Notes: generated by a model from the sequence alone, not told the origin. Counted from the stretch's first letter, positions 18,047 to 29,202 are shown. The stretch: 64,000 nucleotides of DNA from Legionella steigerwaltii (GCF_001468065.1 NZ_LNYZ01000008.1:1-64000), one strand, 5' to 3'. Numbers and translations are program-made.

Positions 18047-19618
18047 CTATCTTGGGCTATTTTGGGGGGACTCTTTTGTAGATGTACTTTGGGAAGAACC
18101 ACTTTCCAAATCAACATAAATTCCCATGCGAACAAATGAATCAAAATCGGCATCATCATATGATTTAAATAAAGCAGAAAACTCTTCGAACATTCTTTTT
18201 TTGACTCTTTCATGAATTGAGTCCCAAATGCTTTCCAGTGTTGGTTTTTGCTTGAACATGCTATTAACTAATAGAGGAGGAGAGGACTGAATAAATTTTT
18301 TTGCTTCCTCTCTAACTACTGCCTGTAACTTATAGGAAGCAACTTCTTTTGTGACAAAGTCGATCTCTACATCGGGATGGATTCCTACTAATTTTTCCAT
18401 GAGCTTATTCAATTTTCCATCACGACAAATATCGATATCCTCTTGCGCACTCTCTTTATCGCCTTCTAATAAGTTATATCCTCTTTGAATCTCATATAAA
18501 CCCTCTTTCAACATCCTGAGAGCCTCTGCTAATTCCCCCTGTCTATGTTCTTCATCATGAATAGCAATCCAAGTTAAGAGCAAAAGTTTTTTTAAAAGAA
18601 TACCTGTCTTGGTATGGATTTCTGTTCCTTTCAAAAGGTCATCCAGAGCTCTATGAGCAGCTAATTCTTCCTGAGATTTTGAATTTGATAAAACAGTACC
18701 CCACATGGTTATTTCACTAATCGTTTTATCTATTAACGCTGGTTTTAGTTTATCCCCATAACGTTTCTGCAATCGTAGAGCTGATTCGGCTGCCGAACTG
18801 TCTACACTTGAGGTATGTGTACTTTGTTTGGTATTAAGACGAGGTACAATATGCATCTCTGCCAGTTTGGTGCGCAATGTATTGGCAATTTCAAATTGCT
18901 TATAGCGCTCTGCTAGAGCAACAAATTCATCTTCAGCTACACTTATAAGCTCCGCTCCATTATCTAACAGCATATTGACCATATCTAAATCGCCATTAAC
19001 AATGGCTGTTTTTAATGGCAGCTCATTCTGAGCGTTTAAATTAGCGCCTTTCAAAATTAAATAGCGTGCGCAATCAATATGATTGCCTCGAACAGCAAAA
19101 CACAATGCTTTATCTTCGCCAGCACGCAAATCAAAACCATGTTCTTCCAATATCTGAATAATGGGAAGATATCCATGAGCAGCCGCGATGAATAATGGTT
19201 CGCAATTGCTAAAGTCAATTTCCTTACTCTTTTCAAGTAATATATTTTTTACCAACTCAATATTATTTGCTTGGCATGCTTCTAGCAAAGCCTCATTCGC
19301 CGTAAGGCCGTGCTTTATCAGCAATTTTATTAATGAATATTTTTTAGATGCCGCAGCAAGATGTGCCGCCCCCTTGATTCTGGATGCCTCCCAGAGCAAG
19401 TCCCTTGACAACAATTCGCGAAGCGCATCTTCATTTTCGACAAGACAACATGCTTCCAAAAGGTTATAGCTTCTTACACTTTTTTCATGCCTGATTAAAC
19501 CAGAAGAACGTTTTACAAGCTCCGCTCTAGAGTACTTATTTATTTCAGTTTTTAACTTCTCGATATCATTTATTTCGATGCACTGAAAAATAGCCTCAGA
19601 TTTCAAAAATTTTTTCAT
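18047..19618 (-). CDS. Ankyrin-repeat protein, candidate Dot/Icm effector
   Basis: A 523-residue protein with about six degenerate ankyrin repeats at roughly residues 50-255; units such as EPLFIAAAHGYLPIIQILEE and ALCFAVRGNHIDCARYLI are clear. The C-terminal 240 residues are helical, contain a segment DGKLNKLMEKLVGIHPDVEI of a kind I associate with Legionella effectors, and end in a Ser/Thr-rich tail (SSQSTSTKESPQNSPR). No signal peptide is present. It is divergent from another candidate effector with a PmrA-like box between. Delivery into host cells is inference. Confidence 0.85.
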   Translation of the reverse strand: MKKFLKSEAIFQCIEINDIEKLKTEINKYSRAELVKRSSGLIRHEKSVRSYNLLEACCLVENEDALRELLSRDLLWEASRIKGAAHLAAASKKYSLIKLLIKHGLTANEALLEACQANNIELVKNILLEKSKEIDFSNCEPLFIAAAHGYLPIIQILEEHGFDLRAGEDKALCFAVRGNHIDCARYLILKGANLNAQNELPLKTAIVNGDLDMVNMLLDNGAELISVAEDEFVALAERYKQFEIANTLRTKLAEMHIVPRLNTKQSTHTSSVDSSAAESALRLQKRYGDKLKPALIDKTISEITMWGTVLSNSKSQEELAAHRALDDLLKGTEIHTKTGILLKKLLLLTWIAIHDEEHRQGELAEALRMLKEGLYEIQRGYNLLEGDKESAQEDIDICRDGKLNKLMEKLVGIHPDVEIDFVTKEVASYKLQAVVREEAKKFIQSSPPLLVNSMFKQKPTLESIWDSIHERVKKRMFEEFSALFKSYDDADFDSFVRMGIYVDLESGSSQSTSTKESPQNSPR

Positions 19619-19659
19619 ACAGTTGAATCCTTAAACTTATATGATCAAAATCAATACTT

Positions 19660-19679
19660 CTTAATATTTTCTTAATCTA
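19660..19679 (+). promoter_or_regulatory. PmrA-like tandem box between two candidate effectors
   Basis: CTTAATATT (19660-19668) and CTTAATCTA (19671-19679) are direct repeats separated by two bases, giving an 11-bp period. This matches the tandem cTTAATatT element bound by the response regulator PmrA in Legionella, as I remember it. A -10-like TAAAAT lies at 19687-19692, reading towards the gene at 19776. The site is also 42 bases from the divergent ankyrin gene start. Confidence 0.65.
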
Positions 19680-19775
19680 TATAACTTAAAATACCCCACT
19701 CAGCATTGTGCTTACATGAGGTGTGCATAATATGCTCTTGAATTTAATTATACACAGACTTTATGGGAGTTTAAA

Positions 19776-21212
19776 ATGCCTCGCAAAACTAGTGATCTAA
19801 GAAAAATGTTGGAAAACGGAAAAATTGATACTTCTGATTTTATTTTAATTGCATTAGACATACTCAAAAATGAAAACAATATACTAGAAGATCAAAAACC
19901 ACTAAAAGAGGCGATGGATGCAATTAAAGTTGATTATCTAGAAGTCAATTATACTGATGCTGTTGAAAAACTTATTACAGCAGCCAAAACTCTAAAGGAC
20001 CCAGGCATTGCAGAGTTATTTGAACAAGCTGCTGTAGCAGCAGCTAAAAACTGCAAGCCTGAGCAAGTAGAAAGTAGACGGTACTTTGAACATAAGTTTA
20101 CTACTGAACAATGGAAAACTCTTGACACGACAGATCATCAAGACAGTCTTGACCGCCTTGCCAAATTTATGGTTGGTGCTAATAAGCTATATGCAGAAAA
20201 ACAAGATTTTTCAAAGCTTAGAAAAGTTAATAATTTGAATGATATGGAAATGGTCGTTGCTGCAATAAGGGGATTTGGTGAGGACGCACATGCTACACCG
20301 GTTGTTTTAGGTAAAATAATTGAGATGCGGCATGAAGAAAATGCGTTATCTGATTTTAAAGACAGAGGTTCAGAACGTAAACCACACGATGTCGGTTACT
20401 CAATAAACCCTGGTATCATCAAAGCAAACACTCCAATGCCTTTAGTTGAGCGTAGAGAGGAAGCAGTAAAAGGCAGTATTACGGATAGTTTTTTAATCAA
20501 GCGAACAGTTAAAGACGGGTATTCTGCTAAAAATGTGGATGTTCCTTTTGTTAATTCAGTTTCTGGTACAGCTTATACTTTGGCAGCCGTATTAAATGAG
20601 TATGTTAAAGAAAACCAGCAAAGTCCTACGTTACAAAAAGATATGGATAATATTATTCAGACTTTCTTGGCATTTACTTGCAAATCAGGTTTTCATAGTT
20701 TATCAGAAATGATAGATGTACTAAATTCACCAGAAGTGACTAAAGTATTCGATGGATACGGTCTCAAAATAAATCATCCTTTTTCCAAAGAGACTCTTGA
20801 AACTGCAATTACTGCTGCATCAGATTATACGGAAACAAGACAATCTCAAAAAAACATGCTTAGTGAAAAATCAAAACATCCTCTCTTTAAGAGACATGCG
20901 GAGCCAACTGCTAAAGCAAGTTATCCTGGAGAAATTGCTCTTCGTGTTAGAGAAGATAAACTGACTGGCCCCCGGGTTGAAAGAGCATTGAGAGAAATGT
21001 ATCAAGAGGGTCTTAAAGGTGATGAAAAATATTCTCCAGAACATTGCAGGGAAATGGCTCAACAATTTGTTAACTATGCAAATAAACATCATCGTCATTT
21101 CAATATGGATGGAGTGAAACAATTCCTTAAAGAAATGAATGAGGTCATTAAAGAAAGACAAGAGCATATCGAAAAATATATCGAGCGTTATACCCAGCCT
21201 TTCTCAATATGA
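19776..21212 (+). CDS. Unknown protein, candidate Dot/Icm effector (478 aa)
   Basis: I cannot assign a function. The 478-residue protein is rich in Lys, Glu and Asp, predicted helical by eye, with no signal peptide or membrane helix. A central conserved-looking block (VPFVNSVSGTAYTLAAVLNE, about residues 255-275, followed by FLAFTCKSGFHSLSEMIDVL) may be the core domain. The C-terminus is highly charged with long helices. The ATG at 19776 follows GGGAG, and a PmrA-like box stands 97 bases upstream. The divergent ankyrin gene makes an effector role plausible, not proven. Confidence 0.78.
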   Translation: MPRKTSDLRKMLENGKIDTSDFILIALDILKNENNILEDQKPLKEAMDAIKVDYLEVNYTDAVEKLITAAKTLKDPGIAELFEQAAVAAAKNCKPEQVESRRYFEHKFTTEQWKTLDTTDHQDSLDRLAKFMVGANKLYAEKQDFSKLRKVNNLNDMEMVVAAIRGFGEDAHATPVVLGKIIEMRHEENALSDFKDRGSERKPHDVGYSINPGIIKANTPMPLVERREEAVKGSITDSFLIKRTVKDGYSAKNVDVPFVNSVSGTAYTLAAVLNEYVKENQQSPTLQKDMDNIIQTFLAFTCKSGFHSLSEMIDVLNSPEVTKVFDGYGLKINHPFSKETLETAITAASDYTETRQSQKNMLSEKSKHPLFKRHAEPTAKASYPGEIALRVREDKLTGPRVERALREMYQEGLKGDEKYSPEHCREMAQQFVNYANKHHRHFNMDGVKQFLKEMNEVIKERQEHIEKYIERYTQPFSI

Positions 21213-21230
21213 TTCCATTCAATTCATTTT

Positions 21231-21280
21231 ACCAAGGGGCTAGAGACTATTTGAAAACTCGATGCCCTTTGGTCATTTTT
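21231..21280. terminator. Terminator between candidate effector and HTH gene
   Basis: ACCAAGGGGC pairs with GCCCTTTGGT (one G-U) over a loop of 23 bases, followed by CATTTTT. It lies 19 bases after the 478-aa gene and just before the convergent HTH gene end. Confidence 0.65.
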
Positions 21281-21305
21281 CCATTGCTGAATTATTTGGC
21301 GCTTT

Positions 21306-21791
21306 TTATGTTCCAGGTGCATGGCTAAAGTGTTTGACTGAAGCTAAAGCCAAATCAATAATTTTTTTAGACTGCACTTCATCCGCATTAATTAGACTAA
21401 TATCGTTAATTAATTCCATTAAAAAATTAGGTATTTCTTGTTCCAAGAGTGTACTGTTATAAAGACATGATGCTTTGGTGAAGAGATAGTGAAGTAAATT
21501 TTTATTAACTGTTATTTTTTCGCGAGTAATCCCTTGATCATTTTGAGAGTTTCCAAATAACAACCAACCCGGTGAAACATGAAGTTTCCCCGCGATTTCC
21601 ACCAATTTGACTGGTTCAGGAATTGCTTCACCACGGAGGTACTTACGGCATATTTGTACCGAATACCCTGTAATTTCAGACAACTTATGGATACAAACAC
21701 CTGAAGTAGAACGTTGTGAATTAAATCCCGCCGCGATCATGGCATCACGTAAGCGGTCCGCAAATTGTTTTGCCAAATTAATTTTTTCCAT
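21306..21791 (-). CDS. Helix-turn-helix regulator (XRE/repressor-like)
   Basis: A 160-residue DNA-binding protein. The N-terminal half contains a HTH: KLSEITGYSVQICRKYLRGE (about residues 36-55), followed by PEPVKLVEIAGKLHVSPGWLLFG, the arrangement of phage-repressor-like regulators. The C-terminal half has no peptidase motif and is helical. I start at the ATG at 21791; upstream in-frame sequence is AT-rich and reads through the promoter. An inverted repeat 75 bases upstream of this start is a likely operator, so it probably regulates itself and the divergent transcript. Confidence 0.85.
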   Translation of the reverse strand: MEKINLAKQFADRLRDAMIAAGFNSQRSTSGVCIHKLSEITGYSVQICRKYLRGEAIPEPVKLVEIAGKLHVSPGWLLFGNSQNDQGITREKITVNKNLLHYLFTKASCLYNSTLLEQEIPNFLMELINDISLINADEVQSKKIIDLALASVKHFSHAPGT

Positions 21792-21828
21792 GCACTGATC
21801 TCGGAGTTTGATTTTGATATAAAAACAA

Positions 21829-21857
21829 ATTATAACAAATCGAAACGTTAAATTCAA
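21829..21857 (-). promoter_or_regulatory. Promoter of the HTH regulator
   Basis: On the minus strand, TTGAAT (21857-21852) and TATAAT (21834-21829) are separated by 17 bases. The start codon of the regulator is at 21791, leaving a leader of about 30 bases. Confidence 0.6.
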
Positions 21858-21865
21858 AATATACA

Positions 21866-21888
21866 AGTTTAAGAAACTATAAGTTTCT
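21866..21888. promoter_or_regulatory. Tandem inverted-repeat operator between divergent promoters
   Basis: AGAAACT and AGTTTCT form a perfect 7-bp inverted repeat around ATA (21872-21888). An overlapping smaller one, AGTTT-AAG-AAACT, lies at 21866-21878. The site lies between the minus-strand -35 (21852-21857) and the plus-strand -35 (21904-21909), the usual place for an operator serving both. Confidence 0.6.
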
Positions 21889-21903
21889 ATTGGAAATTAA
21901 AAG

Positions 21904-21931
21904 TTGACAATAAAGGGTGAAGAAGTATAAT
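21904..21931 (+). promoter_or_regulatory. Consensus sigma-70 promoter with no ORF downstream
   Basis: TTGACA and TATAAT, both perfect consensus hexamers, are 16 bases apart. No credible protein gene follows before tRNA-Val, about 300 bases away, so it probably drives a small RNA. Confidence 0.75.
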
Positions 21932-21937
21932 GCCTCC

Positions 21938-22076
21938 GAAACCTATGGAAAGGTTTAGTGATGTAAGATGGAACAATATCACAGCACAGTCCAATAGAAG
22001 AAAAGTGGATAACTCATAGCAGTTAACCTCGCAAAATCATGGCTTGAATGGTTTCCCCTCCATTTAAGCCTTTCTA
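21938..22076 (+). ncRNA. Candidate small RNA
   Basis: Transcription from the consensus promoter would start near 21938. GGCTTGAATGG (22041-22051) and CCATTTAAGCC (22060-22070) make an 11-bp stem with one G-U pair and an eight-base loop, followed by TTTCT, a terminator-like end. CTATGGAA (21943-21950) can also pair with TTCCATAG (22079-22086), which would close a longer RNA. No sizeable ORF is present. It does not match 6S, SRP, tmRNA or RNase P RNA signatures I know. Confidence 0.5.
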
Positions 22077-22172
22077 AATTCCATAGCCTTGCATTTTGAT
22101 TGAGTACTTTAGCAAATACGATAAATACAGGGATGAAATAGACGATTTATTAATACAAAATAATCTAAATGA

Positions 22173-22200
22173 TTGCTTTGTAATATCACCTTATTATATA
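22173..22200 (+). promoter_or_regulatory. Possible tRNA-Val promoter
   Basis: TTGCTT (22173-22178) and TATATA (22195-22200) are 16 bases apart, and the mature tRNA begins 33 bases after the -10. The match is moderate; readthrough from the stronger upstream promoter is an alternative. Confidence 0.45.
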
Positions 22201-22232
22201 CTTCACCCCAATGTGTATGCAGGTCGTTTTAT

Positions 22233-22307
22233 AGGCACGTAGCTCAGTGGTAGAGCACCACCTTGACATGGTGGTGGTCGGTGGTTCGATCCCACTCGTG
22301 CCTACCA
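22233..22307 (+). tRNA. tRNA-Val (anticodon GAC)
   Basis: A full cloverleaf can be drawn: acceptor AGGCACG/CGTGCCT, D arm GCTC/GAGC, anticodon stem CCACC/GGTGG around TTGACAT (anticodon GAC), and a T arm GGTGG-TTCGATC-CCACT. The CCA end is encoded (22305-22307). The total is 75 bases. Confidence 0.96.
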
Positions 22308-22388
22308 TGCAACTAAATCGTATTCCAGGAGCACCCACTTTCATTTGGGATGATGTTTGAGATCGACTCCTCTTAATAAAGGTTTAAG

Positions 22389-22412
22389 CCCTGCCATGCA
22401 GGGTTTTTTTTT
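22389..22412 (+). terminator. Rho-independent terminator between tRNA-Val and thrS
   Basis: CCCTGC-CAT-GCAGGG followed by nine T. It is 82 bases after the tRNA and only 27 bases before the thrS start codon, so besides ending the tRNA transcript it may sit in the thrS leader. Confidence 0.88.
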
Positions 22413-22438
22413 GAAAAGAAGTGCTTACGGATAAAATT

Positions 22439-24358
22439 ATGCCAAACATTAAATTACCTGATGGAAGTATAAAACATTTTGAAGCGCCCTTAACGGTTTA
22501 TGATGTAGCTCATAGCATAAGCCCTGGTCTTGCTAAAGCTGCTTTGGCAGCTCGTGTTAATGATCGCATGGTCGATACTTCTTTTCTGATTGAAAATGAT
22601 TGTGCCTTAGTTATTCTGACTGAAAAACAAGAAGAAAGCCTTGAAGTAATTCGTCACTCTACAGCGCACTTATTAGCACAAGCAGTTAAAAGTCTTTTTC
22701 CAACAGCTCAGGTAACTATAGGACCAGTTATTGAAGATGGTTTTTATTATGATTTCGCCTTCCAAAGAGCCTTTACTCCTGAAGATCTGGAATTAATCGA
22801 AGCAAAAATGGTGGAATTGGCCAAGGCGAATTACCCAGTGGTGCGCAGAGAATTGCCCCGTGATGAGGCAATACAGTATTTCAAGAGTATTGGCGAAGAA
22901 TACAAAGCGAAGATCATTGCCGATATTCCTGAAAATGAAGTGTTATCCTTGTATAAACAAGGCGATTTTGAAGACCTCTGTCGTGGCCCTCATGTTCCTT
23001 CTACTGGATTTTTGAAGGCATTTAAGTTGACTAAATTAGCTGGTGCCTACTGGCGTGGCGATTCCAATAACGAAATGTTACAACGTGTTTATGGTACTGC
23101 CTGGGCTGATAAAAAATCTTTGGCAGACTATTTATTCCGTTTAGAAGAAGCTGAAAAGCGTGATCATCGTAAATTAGGAAAGAGCTTAGAATTATTCCAT
23201 TTTCAGGATATCGCTCCTGGAATGGTATTTTGGCATCCCAAAGGTTGGACAATTTATCAAGAACTCGAGCGCTATATGCGCAATCGCTTGGTTGATTTTG
23301 GTTATCAAGAAATTAGAACACCGCAATTAGTTGATAAAGTACTTTGGGAAAAATCAGGCCACTGGGCTAATTTTAGAGATGAGATGTTTGTTACTGAAAC
23401 AGAAAATCGTCACTATGCAGTTAAGCCAATGAATTGTCCATGCCATGTTCAAGTATTCAATCAAGGTTTAAAAAGCTACAGAGATTTGCCATTAAGATTT
23501 TCAGAGTTTGGTAATTGTCATCGCTGCGAACCCTCTGGTGCATTGCATGGTTTAATGCGCGTTCGTAACATGGTTCAAGACGATGCTCATATCTTTTGTA
23601 CTGAAGATCAAATTCAATCAGAAGTAGCAATGATGCTTGAGCTGGTTCAGTCGGTATATACTGATTTTGGTTTTGGTGAGATTAAGTACCGTTTGGCATT
23701 ACGTCCTGAAAAGCGGGTTGGAAGTGATGAGGTATGGGATAAAGCCGAATCTGCTTTAAAACAAGCAATGAAAGATCGACATATTGAATGGGTTGATGCA
23801 CCAGGCGAAGGTGCTTTTTATGGACCCAAAATCGAATGTTCTTTAGCAGATTGTTTGGGTAGAATTTGGCAGTGCGGAACCATACAAGTTGACTTCTCAA
23901 TGCCAGGTCGGTTGGATGCTTCATATGTCGCTGAAGATGGCAGTAAACAAGTTCCAGTGATGTTGCATCGTGCAATTTTAGGATCTTTTGAACGTTTCAT
24001 GGGTATTTTGATAGAACACTATGCAGGAAAACTGCCTTTGTGGTTATCCCCAGTGCAAGCAATGATCCTAACAATCAGCGAAAAACAGAATGAGTATGCA
24101 AAGAAAATAACACAAATTTTGCAAAAAAGGGGTGTTCGCGCCAACTATGACTTGAGAAATGAAAAAATTGGTTTTAAAATCCGCGAACATACTTTACAAA
24201 AAGTACCTTATCTCCTAGTGATAGGAGATAAAGAAGTTGAATCAAACCAGGTTGCTGTGCGTTCACGCGAAGGAACAGACTTAGGTGTGATGACAATAGA
24301 TACAATTTGTGATACCTTGGCGCAAGAAATTGCTCGTAAAGGGTCAATTATTAAGTAA
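22439..24358 (+). CDS. thrS: Threonyl-tRNA synthetase
   Basis: ThrRS charges tRNA-Thr and edits Ser-tRNA-Thr. The protein shows the N-terminal TGS domain (residues 1-60), the editing domain with [10 protein letters not shown], the class II catalytic core (motif 2 region [16 protein letters not shown] and zinc-binding Cys/His residues in [12 protein letters not shown]), and a C-terminal anticodon domain. I start at the ATG at 22439 ([10 protein letters not shown], 639 residues), as in the family; a GTG six codons upstream is unlikely. infC follows 20 bases later. Confidence 0.97.
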   Translation: MPNIKLPDGSIKHFEAPLTVYDVAHSISPGLAKAALAARVNDRMVDTSFLIENDCALVILTEKQEESLEVIRHSTAHLLAQAVKSLFPTAQVTIGPVIEDGFYYDFAFQRAFTPEDLELIEAKMVELAKANYPVVRRELPRDEAIQYFKSIGEEYKAKIIADIPENEVLSLYKQGDFEDLCRGPHVPSTGFLKAFKLTKLAGAYWRGDSNNEMLQRVYGTAWADKKSLADYLFRLEEAEKRDHRKLGKSLELFHFQDIAPGMVFWHPKGWTIYQELERYMRNRLVDFGYQEIRTPQLVDKVLWEKSGHWANFRDEMFVTETENRHYAVKPMNCPCHVQVFNQGLKSYRDLPLRFSEFGNCHRCEPSGALHGLMRVRNMVQDDAHIFCTEDQIQSEVAMMLELVQSVYTDFGFGEIKYRLALRPEKRVGSDEVWDKAESALKQAMKDRHIEWVDAPGEGAFYGPKIECSLADCLGRIWQCGTIQVDFSMPGRLDASYVAEDGSKQVPVMLHRAILGSFERFMGILIEHYAGKLPLWLSPVQAMILTISEKQNEYAKKITQILQKRGVRANYDLRNEKIGFKIREHTLQKVPYLLVIGDKEVESNQVAVRSREGTDLGVMTIDTICDTLAQEIARKGSIIK

Positions 24359-24378
24359 CAAGCAGGGGGGATTAAACC

Positions 24379-24915
24379 ATTAGTGCACCAACTAAGCGTG
24401 AAAATGATCGCGCACGAATTAATGAACAGATCAATGTACCTGAGGTACGCTTAATTGATGTCGATGGTAATCAGGCAGGAATAGTTTCAACGCGTGAAGC
24501 CCTGCGTGCAGCGGAAGAAGGTGGGTTGGATTTGGTGGAAATATCCCCATCCGCCAAGCCTCCTGTATGCCGTATCATGGATTATGGCAAGTTTCTCTTT
24601 GAATTGAGTAAAAAACAAGCTGAAGCGAAGAAAAAGCAGAAGCAAATTCAAGTCAAAGAATTAAAATTCCGTCCTACGACGGAAGATGGAGATTATCAGG
24701 TCAAGCTACGCAACCTGATCCGTTTCCTAAATCATGGTGATAAGGTCAAAATTACGCTACGTTTTCGTGGACGTGAGATGGCTCATCAAGAACTCGGTAT
24801 GAAGATTCTTGAACGTTTACAGCAAGATACAGCTGAATTTGCAGTTGTAGAACAGCATGCGAAACGTGAAGGAAGACAATTGCTGATGGTCTTAGCACCC
24901 AAAAAAACTAAGTAG
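24379..24915 (+). CDS. infC: Translation initiation factor IF-3 (ATT start)
   Basis: IF-3 binds the 30S subunit, blocks premature subunit joining and checks start-codon pairing. The frame opens with an ATT codon at 24379, preceded by AGGGGGG, giving a 178-residue protein that begins [17 protein letters not shown]. An ATG-only reading would start at residue 50 and lose the N-terminal domain. The rare ATT start is the known basis of IF-3 autoregulation in gammaproteobacteria. The signature [16 protein letters not shown] is intact. Next are rpmI and rplT. Confidence 0.95.
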   Translation: MSAPTKRENDRARINEQINVPEVRLIDVDGNQAGIVSTREALRAAEEGGLDLVEISPSAKPPVCRIMDYGKFLFELSKKQAEAKKKQKQIQVKELKFRPTTEDGDYQVKLRNLIRFLNHGDKVKITLRFRGREMAHQELGMKILERLQQDTAEFAVVEQHAKREGRQLLMVLAPKKTK

Positions 24916-24940
24916 CTGAATAAATGCGGAGTATATTGTT

Positions 24941-25141
24941 ATGCCGAAGTTGAAGTCACATCGCGGAGCGTCTAAACGCTTCCGTAAGACAGCAAGTGGC
25001 GCGATTAAACGTCGCGGCGCTTATAGAAATCATATCCTCACCAAAAAGTCTACCAAGGCGAAGCGTCATTTGCGCGTGGAAGCTGGTACTTTGAAGCCAT
25101 GCGATGCACGTTTAGCAGCACGCATGTTGCACGGTAGTTAA
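24941..25141 (+). CDS. rpmI: Ribosomal protein bL35
   Basis: A 66-residue, strongly basic protein of the large subunit, starting [17 protein letters not shown], the standard bL35 N-terminus, and with [11 protein letters not shown] in the middle. It is 25 bases after infC and 14 before rplT, the universal infC-rpmI-rplT order. Confidence 0.97.
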   Translation: MPKLKSHRGASKRFRKTASGAIKRRGAYRNHILTKKSTKAKRHLRVEAGTLKPCDARLAARMLHGS

Positions 25142-25155
25142 GGGGAGAATGAAGA

Positions 25156-25515
25156 ATGCCAAGAGTTAAACGTGGTGTGACAGCGAAAGCTCGTCACAAG
25201 AAAGTTTTAGACCAAGCTAAAGGTTATTACGGAGCCCGTAGCCGAACCTACCGCATGGCGAAACAAGCAGTAATTAAAGCAGGTCAATACGCATATCGTG
25301 ACCGACGTCAGAAAAAACGTCAGTTCCGTGCTTTGTGGATTACACGTATTAATGCGCAAGCTCGTGAGTGCGGTTTATCATACAGCCGTTTGATTGACGG
25401 ATTGAAAAAAGCAGCAATCGAACTGGATAGAAAGGTATTGGCTGATTTGGCTGTTCATGACAAAGTAGCTTTTGCTGCAATTGCTGAACAAGCTAAGGCT
25501 GCATTGGCAAAATAA
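25156..25515 (+). CDS. rplT: Ribosomal protein bL20
   Basis: A 119-residue basic large-subunit protein needed for assembly, with the typical [18 protein letters not shown] start and the [17 protein letters not shown] block. In E. coli it represses its own operon by binding the leader mRNA; whether that holds here is not visible. A palindromic repeat and a terminator follow before pheS. Confidence 0.97.
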   Translation: MPRVKRGVTAKARHKKVLDQAKGYYGARSRTYRMAKQAVIKAGQYAYRDRRQKKRQFRALWITRINAQARECGLSYSRLIDGLKKAAIELDRKVLADLAVHDKVAFAAIAEQAKAALAK

Positions 25516-25542
25516 TCTTTATAAAATATTTAAATGATCGGT

Positions 25543-25620
25543 GTAGCCTGGGTGAAGCGTAGCGAAACCCCGGTTGTTAATTGTATGTTCCCGGGTTTCG
25601 CTACGCTTCACCCAGGCTAC
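25543..25620. repeat. GTAGCCTGGGTG-type palindromic repeat, copy 4
   Basis: Arms GTAGCCTGGGTGAAGCGTAG and its exact complement, with inner CCC(C)GG/CCCGGG elements and a 20-base spacer. It lies 27 bases after rplT and upstream of pheS, both on the plus strand. Confidence 0.92.
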
Positions 25621-25650
25621 AAGTTGACTAAGAATACTAAATAAAGATGA

Positions 25651-26712
<1,062 letters not shown>

Positions 26713-26818
26713 CAAACGCGCGCTGTTCCAATTATTTTTAGTATTAAAGCTCAATAGAATATGATGATAAAGAGACCTACTGGGCAATAAAAGTTTAATC
26801 TGGTGGTAAGGACTATAA

Positions 26819-29200
26819 ATGAAATTAAGTAAATTATGGTTACGTGAATGGGTGAACTTCTCACTAACTGAACAAGAATTAGCACATCAACTGACTATGG
26901 CTGGTCTGGAAGTGGATGCAGTGAGTCCCGTAGCAGGGGAGTTTACTCAGGTTATTGTAGCCGAAGTTCTTAGTACCAAACCCCATCCTAATGCGGACAA
27001 ATTGACTGTATGTGAAGTGAACGCAAATGGAGATAAACCTTTGCAAATCGTTTGTGGTGCTTCTAATGTTAGAGCAGGATTAAAGGTGGCATTAGCGATG
27101 GTTGGAGCACGTTTGCCAGGTGGATTTAATATCAAAGAATCCAAACTACGGGGAGAACTGTCACAAGGAATGCTTTGCTCTGTGAGTGAGTTGGGTATGG
27201 CTGAGCAATCTGAAGGCATCATGGAGTTAGAAAGCGATGCCCCGGTCGGTATGGATTTACGCGAATATTTAACTCTTGATGATCATATTTTCGATATCGA
27301 TTTAACTCCTAATCGCGCTGATTGCTTTAGTGTGTTAGGGATCGCCCGCGAAGTCGCGGTATTAAATAAATTACCTTTATTGGAACAATCTATTCCTAAG
27401 GTGACCCCAAGTATTGATGATGTATTGGCGATACAATTGAAAAATCCTGACGCCTGCCCACGTTATTGTGGTCGAGTAATTCGCAATATTAATCCTAAAG
27501 CAACCACTCCTTTATGGATGAGTGAACGCTTACGTCGTAGTGGCATTCGATCTTTGCATCCTATTGTGGATGTAATGAATTATGTGATGCTCGAATTAGG
27601 CCAACCCATGCATGCTTTTGATTTAGAAACAATCAAAGGTGAAATTAATGTGCGCTTTAGTAACAATCAAGAACAGTTAGAGTTGCTCGATGGTCAAGAG
27701 CTAAACCTCAATGAAAAAGTATTGGTTATCGCCGATAAAGAAAAACCTTTGGCGATGGCGGGTATTATGGGTGGGGAAGCGAGTGCAGTACAAGCACATA
27801 CACAAAATGTATTTTTAGAAAGTGCTTATTTTAATCCAATTGTTATTGCCGGTATCGCTAGAAAATTTGGATTATTCAGTGACTCATCACAGCGTTTTGA
27901 GCGTGGCGTTGATCCATACTTACAAATGAAAGCCTTAGAAAGGGCTACTGCATTAATTTTATCAATTGCGGGTGGTGAAGCTGGGCCGGTCATAGAAGCT
28001 CAAGATAAAAAGCATATACCTGAAACAGTAAGCTTCTCTTTTGATACAGATAAAGTTAAAAAATTAACCGGACTTAATATTTCACAACGGGAAATGAAAA
28101 GTTTATTAGAAGGACTTGGCATAACTGTCGGAAAAGAGCAAGCCAGTTTTTTTGATGTGACTATTCCTTCACATCGTTTCGACATTCAACAGGATGTAGA
28201 TTTAGTTGAAGAAATTATCCGTCTGTATGGATATGATAATTTACATGCCCAGCCTACATATACCTTTGTACAAGCTGGAAAGACTTGCGGTAATGAAGAA
28301 ATAGCGACCAAGCTTTCACGTTGGTTTAGCTCCAAAGGATACCACGAGACGATCAGTTATAGTTTTGTTGATCCTGAATTACAACAAGAACTTTATCCGC
28401 ATAAAGAATTTATGCAGTTACTAAATCCAATTTCCTCAGAATTATCGCAAATGCGTGTTGGGATGTGGCCGGGTTTGATCGCATCCATGATTTATAATGT
28501 TCATCGTCAACAAAATGCAGTTAAATTTTTTGAAGTTGGTGTGGTTTTTGATGTGAGTAAGGAACAACTCATAGAACGCCCTTGCGTTGCAGGCTTGTTG
28601 ATGGGAGAGCAAGGCAGCGTAAATTGGAGTGAGCCCGCGCGCTGTTTTGATTTTTTTGATCTAAAAGGGGATCTGCAATCTTTATTTGCTTCACTTAATT
28701 TAAAGCAGGTCGAATTTATCGCGGCTGCGCATGATGCGCTACATCCTGGACAATCTGCTCAGATTGTGATCAATAAAGTGCCCGCAGGATGGATAGGTAT
28801 GTTACATCCTCGTTTGGCGGATGCATTGGACTTGCAAAATGATGTCTTACTTTTTGAAATCAATTTAGCGGCATTAATTGGTCATGAGGTGCCACGCTAT
28901 AAAACAATTTCCAAGTACCCACAAATTCGTCGAGATTTATCCTTCCTGGTTGATGCGAATATTAGTGTCATGCAAATTGAATCAGCTGTTCGTGCAACGA
29001 TTGATGAAAATTGGCTGAAATCTTTCGATGTATTTGATGTATATACTGGAGAGGGTGTACCCAAAGGAAAGAAAAGTCTCGCAATTGCTATGACCCTACA
29101 AGATGAAAGTCGGACTTTAGTTGATGCAGAGATTAATTCTTTAATTAGTGCTATAATCAATACGTTAGAAAATAAATTTTCAATCATATTGAGGGAATAA
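26819..29200 (+). CDS. pheT: Phenylalanyl-tRNA synthetase beta subunit
   Basis: The 793-residue editing and tRNA-binding subunit of PheRS. A tRNA-binding (EMAP-like) domain occupies about residues 40-150 ([15 protein letters not shown]), then B3/B4 editing, B5 and a catalytic-like domain, and an anticodon-binding ferredoxin-like C-terminus ([13 protein letters not shown]). Length and domain order are standard. ihfA begins three bases after the stop. Confidence 0.96.
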   Translation: MKLSKLWLREWVNFSLTEQELAHQLTMAGLEVDAVSPVAGEFTQVIVAEVLSTKPHPNADKLTVCEVNANGDKPLQIVCGASNVRAGLKVALAMVGARLPGGFNIKESKLRGELSQGMLCSVSELGMAEQSEGIMELESDAPVGMDLREYLTLDDHIFDIDLTPNRADCFSVLGIAREVAVLNKLPLLEQSIPKVTPSIDDVLAIQLKNPDACPRYCGRVIRNINPKATTPLWMSERLRRSGIRSLHPIVDVMNYVMLELGQPMHAFDLETIKGEINVRFSNNQEQLELLDGQELNLNEKVLVIADKEKPLAMAGIMGGEASAVQAHTQNVFLESAYFNPIVIAGIARKFGLFSDSSQRFERGVDPYLQMKALERATALILSIAGGEAGPVIEAQDKKHIPETVSFSFDTDKVKKLTGLNISQREMKSLLEGLGITVGKEQASFFDVTIPSHRFDIQQDVDLVEEIIRLYGYDNLHAQPTYTFVQAGKTCGNEEIATKLSRWFSSKGYHETISYSFVDPELQQELYPHKEFMQLLNPISSELSQMRVGMWPGLIASMIYNVHRQQNAVKFFEVGVVFDVSKEQLIERPCVAGLLMGEQGSVNWSEPARCFDFFDLKGDLQSLFASLNLKQVEFIAAAHDALHPGQSAQIVINKVPAGWIGMLHPRLADALDLQNDVLLFEINLAALIGHEVPRYKTISKYPQIRRDLSFLVDANISVMQIESAVRATIDENWLKSFDVFDVYTGEGVPKGKKSLAIAMTLQDESRTLVDAEINSLISAIINTLENKFSIILRE

Positions 29201-29202
29201 TC

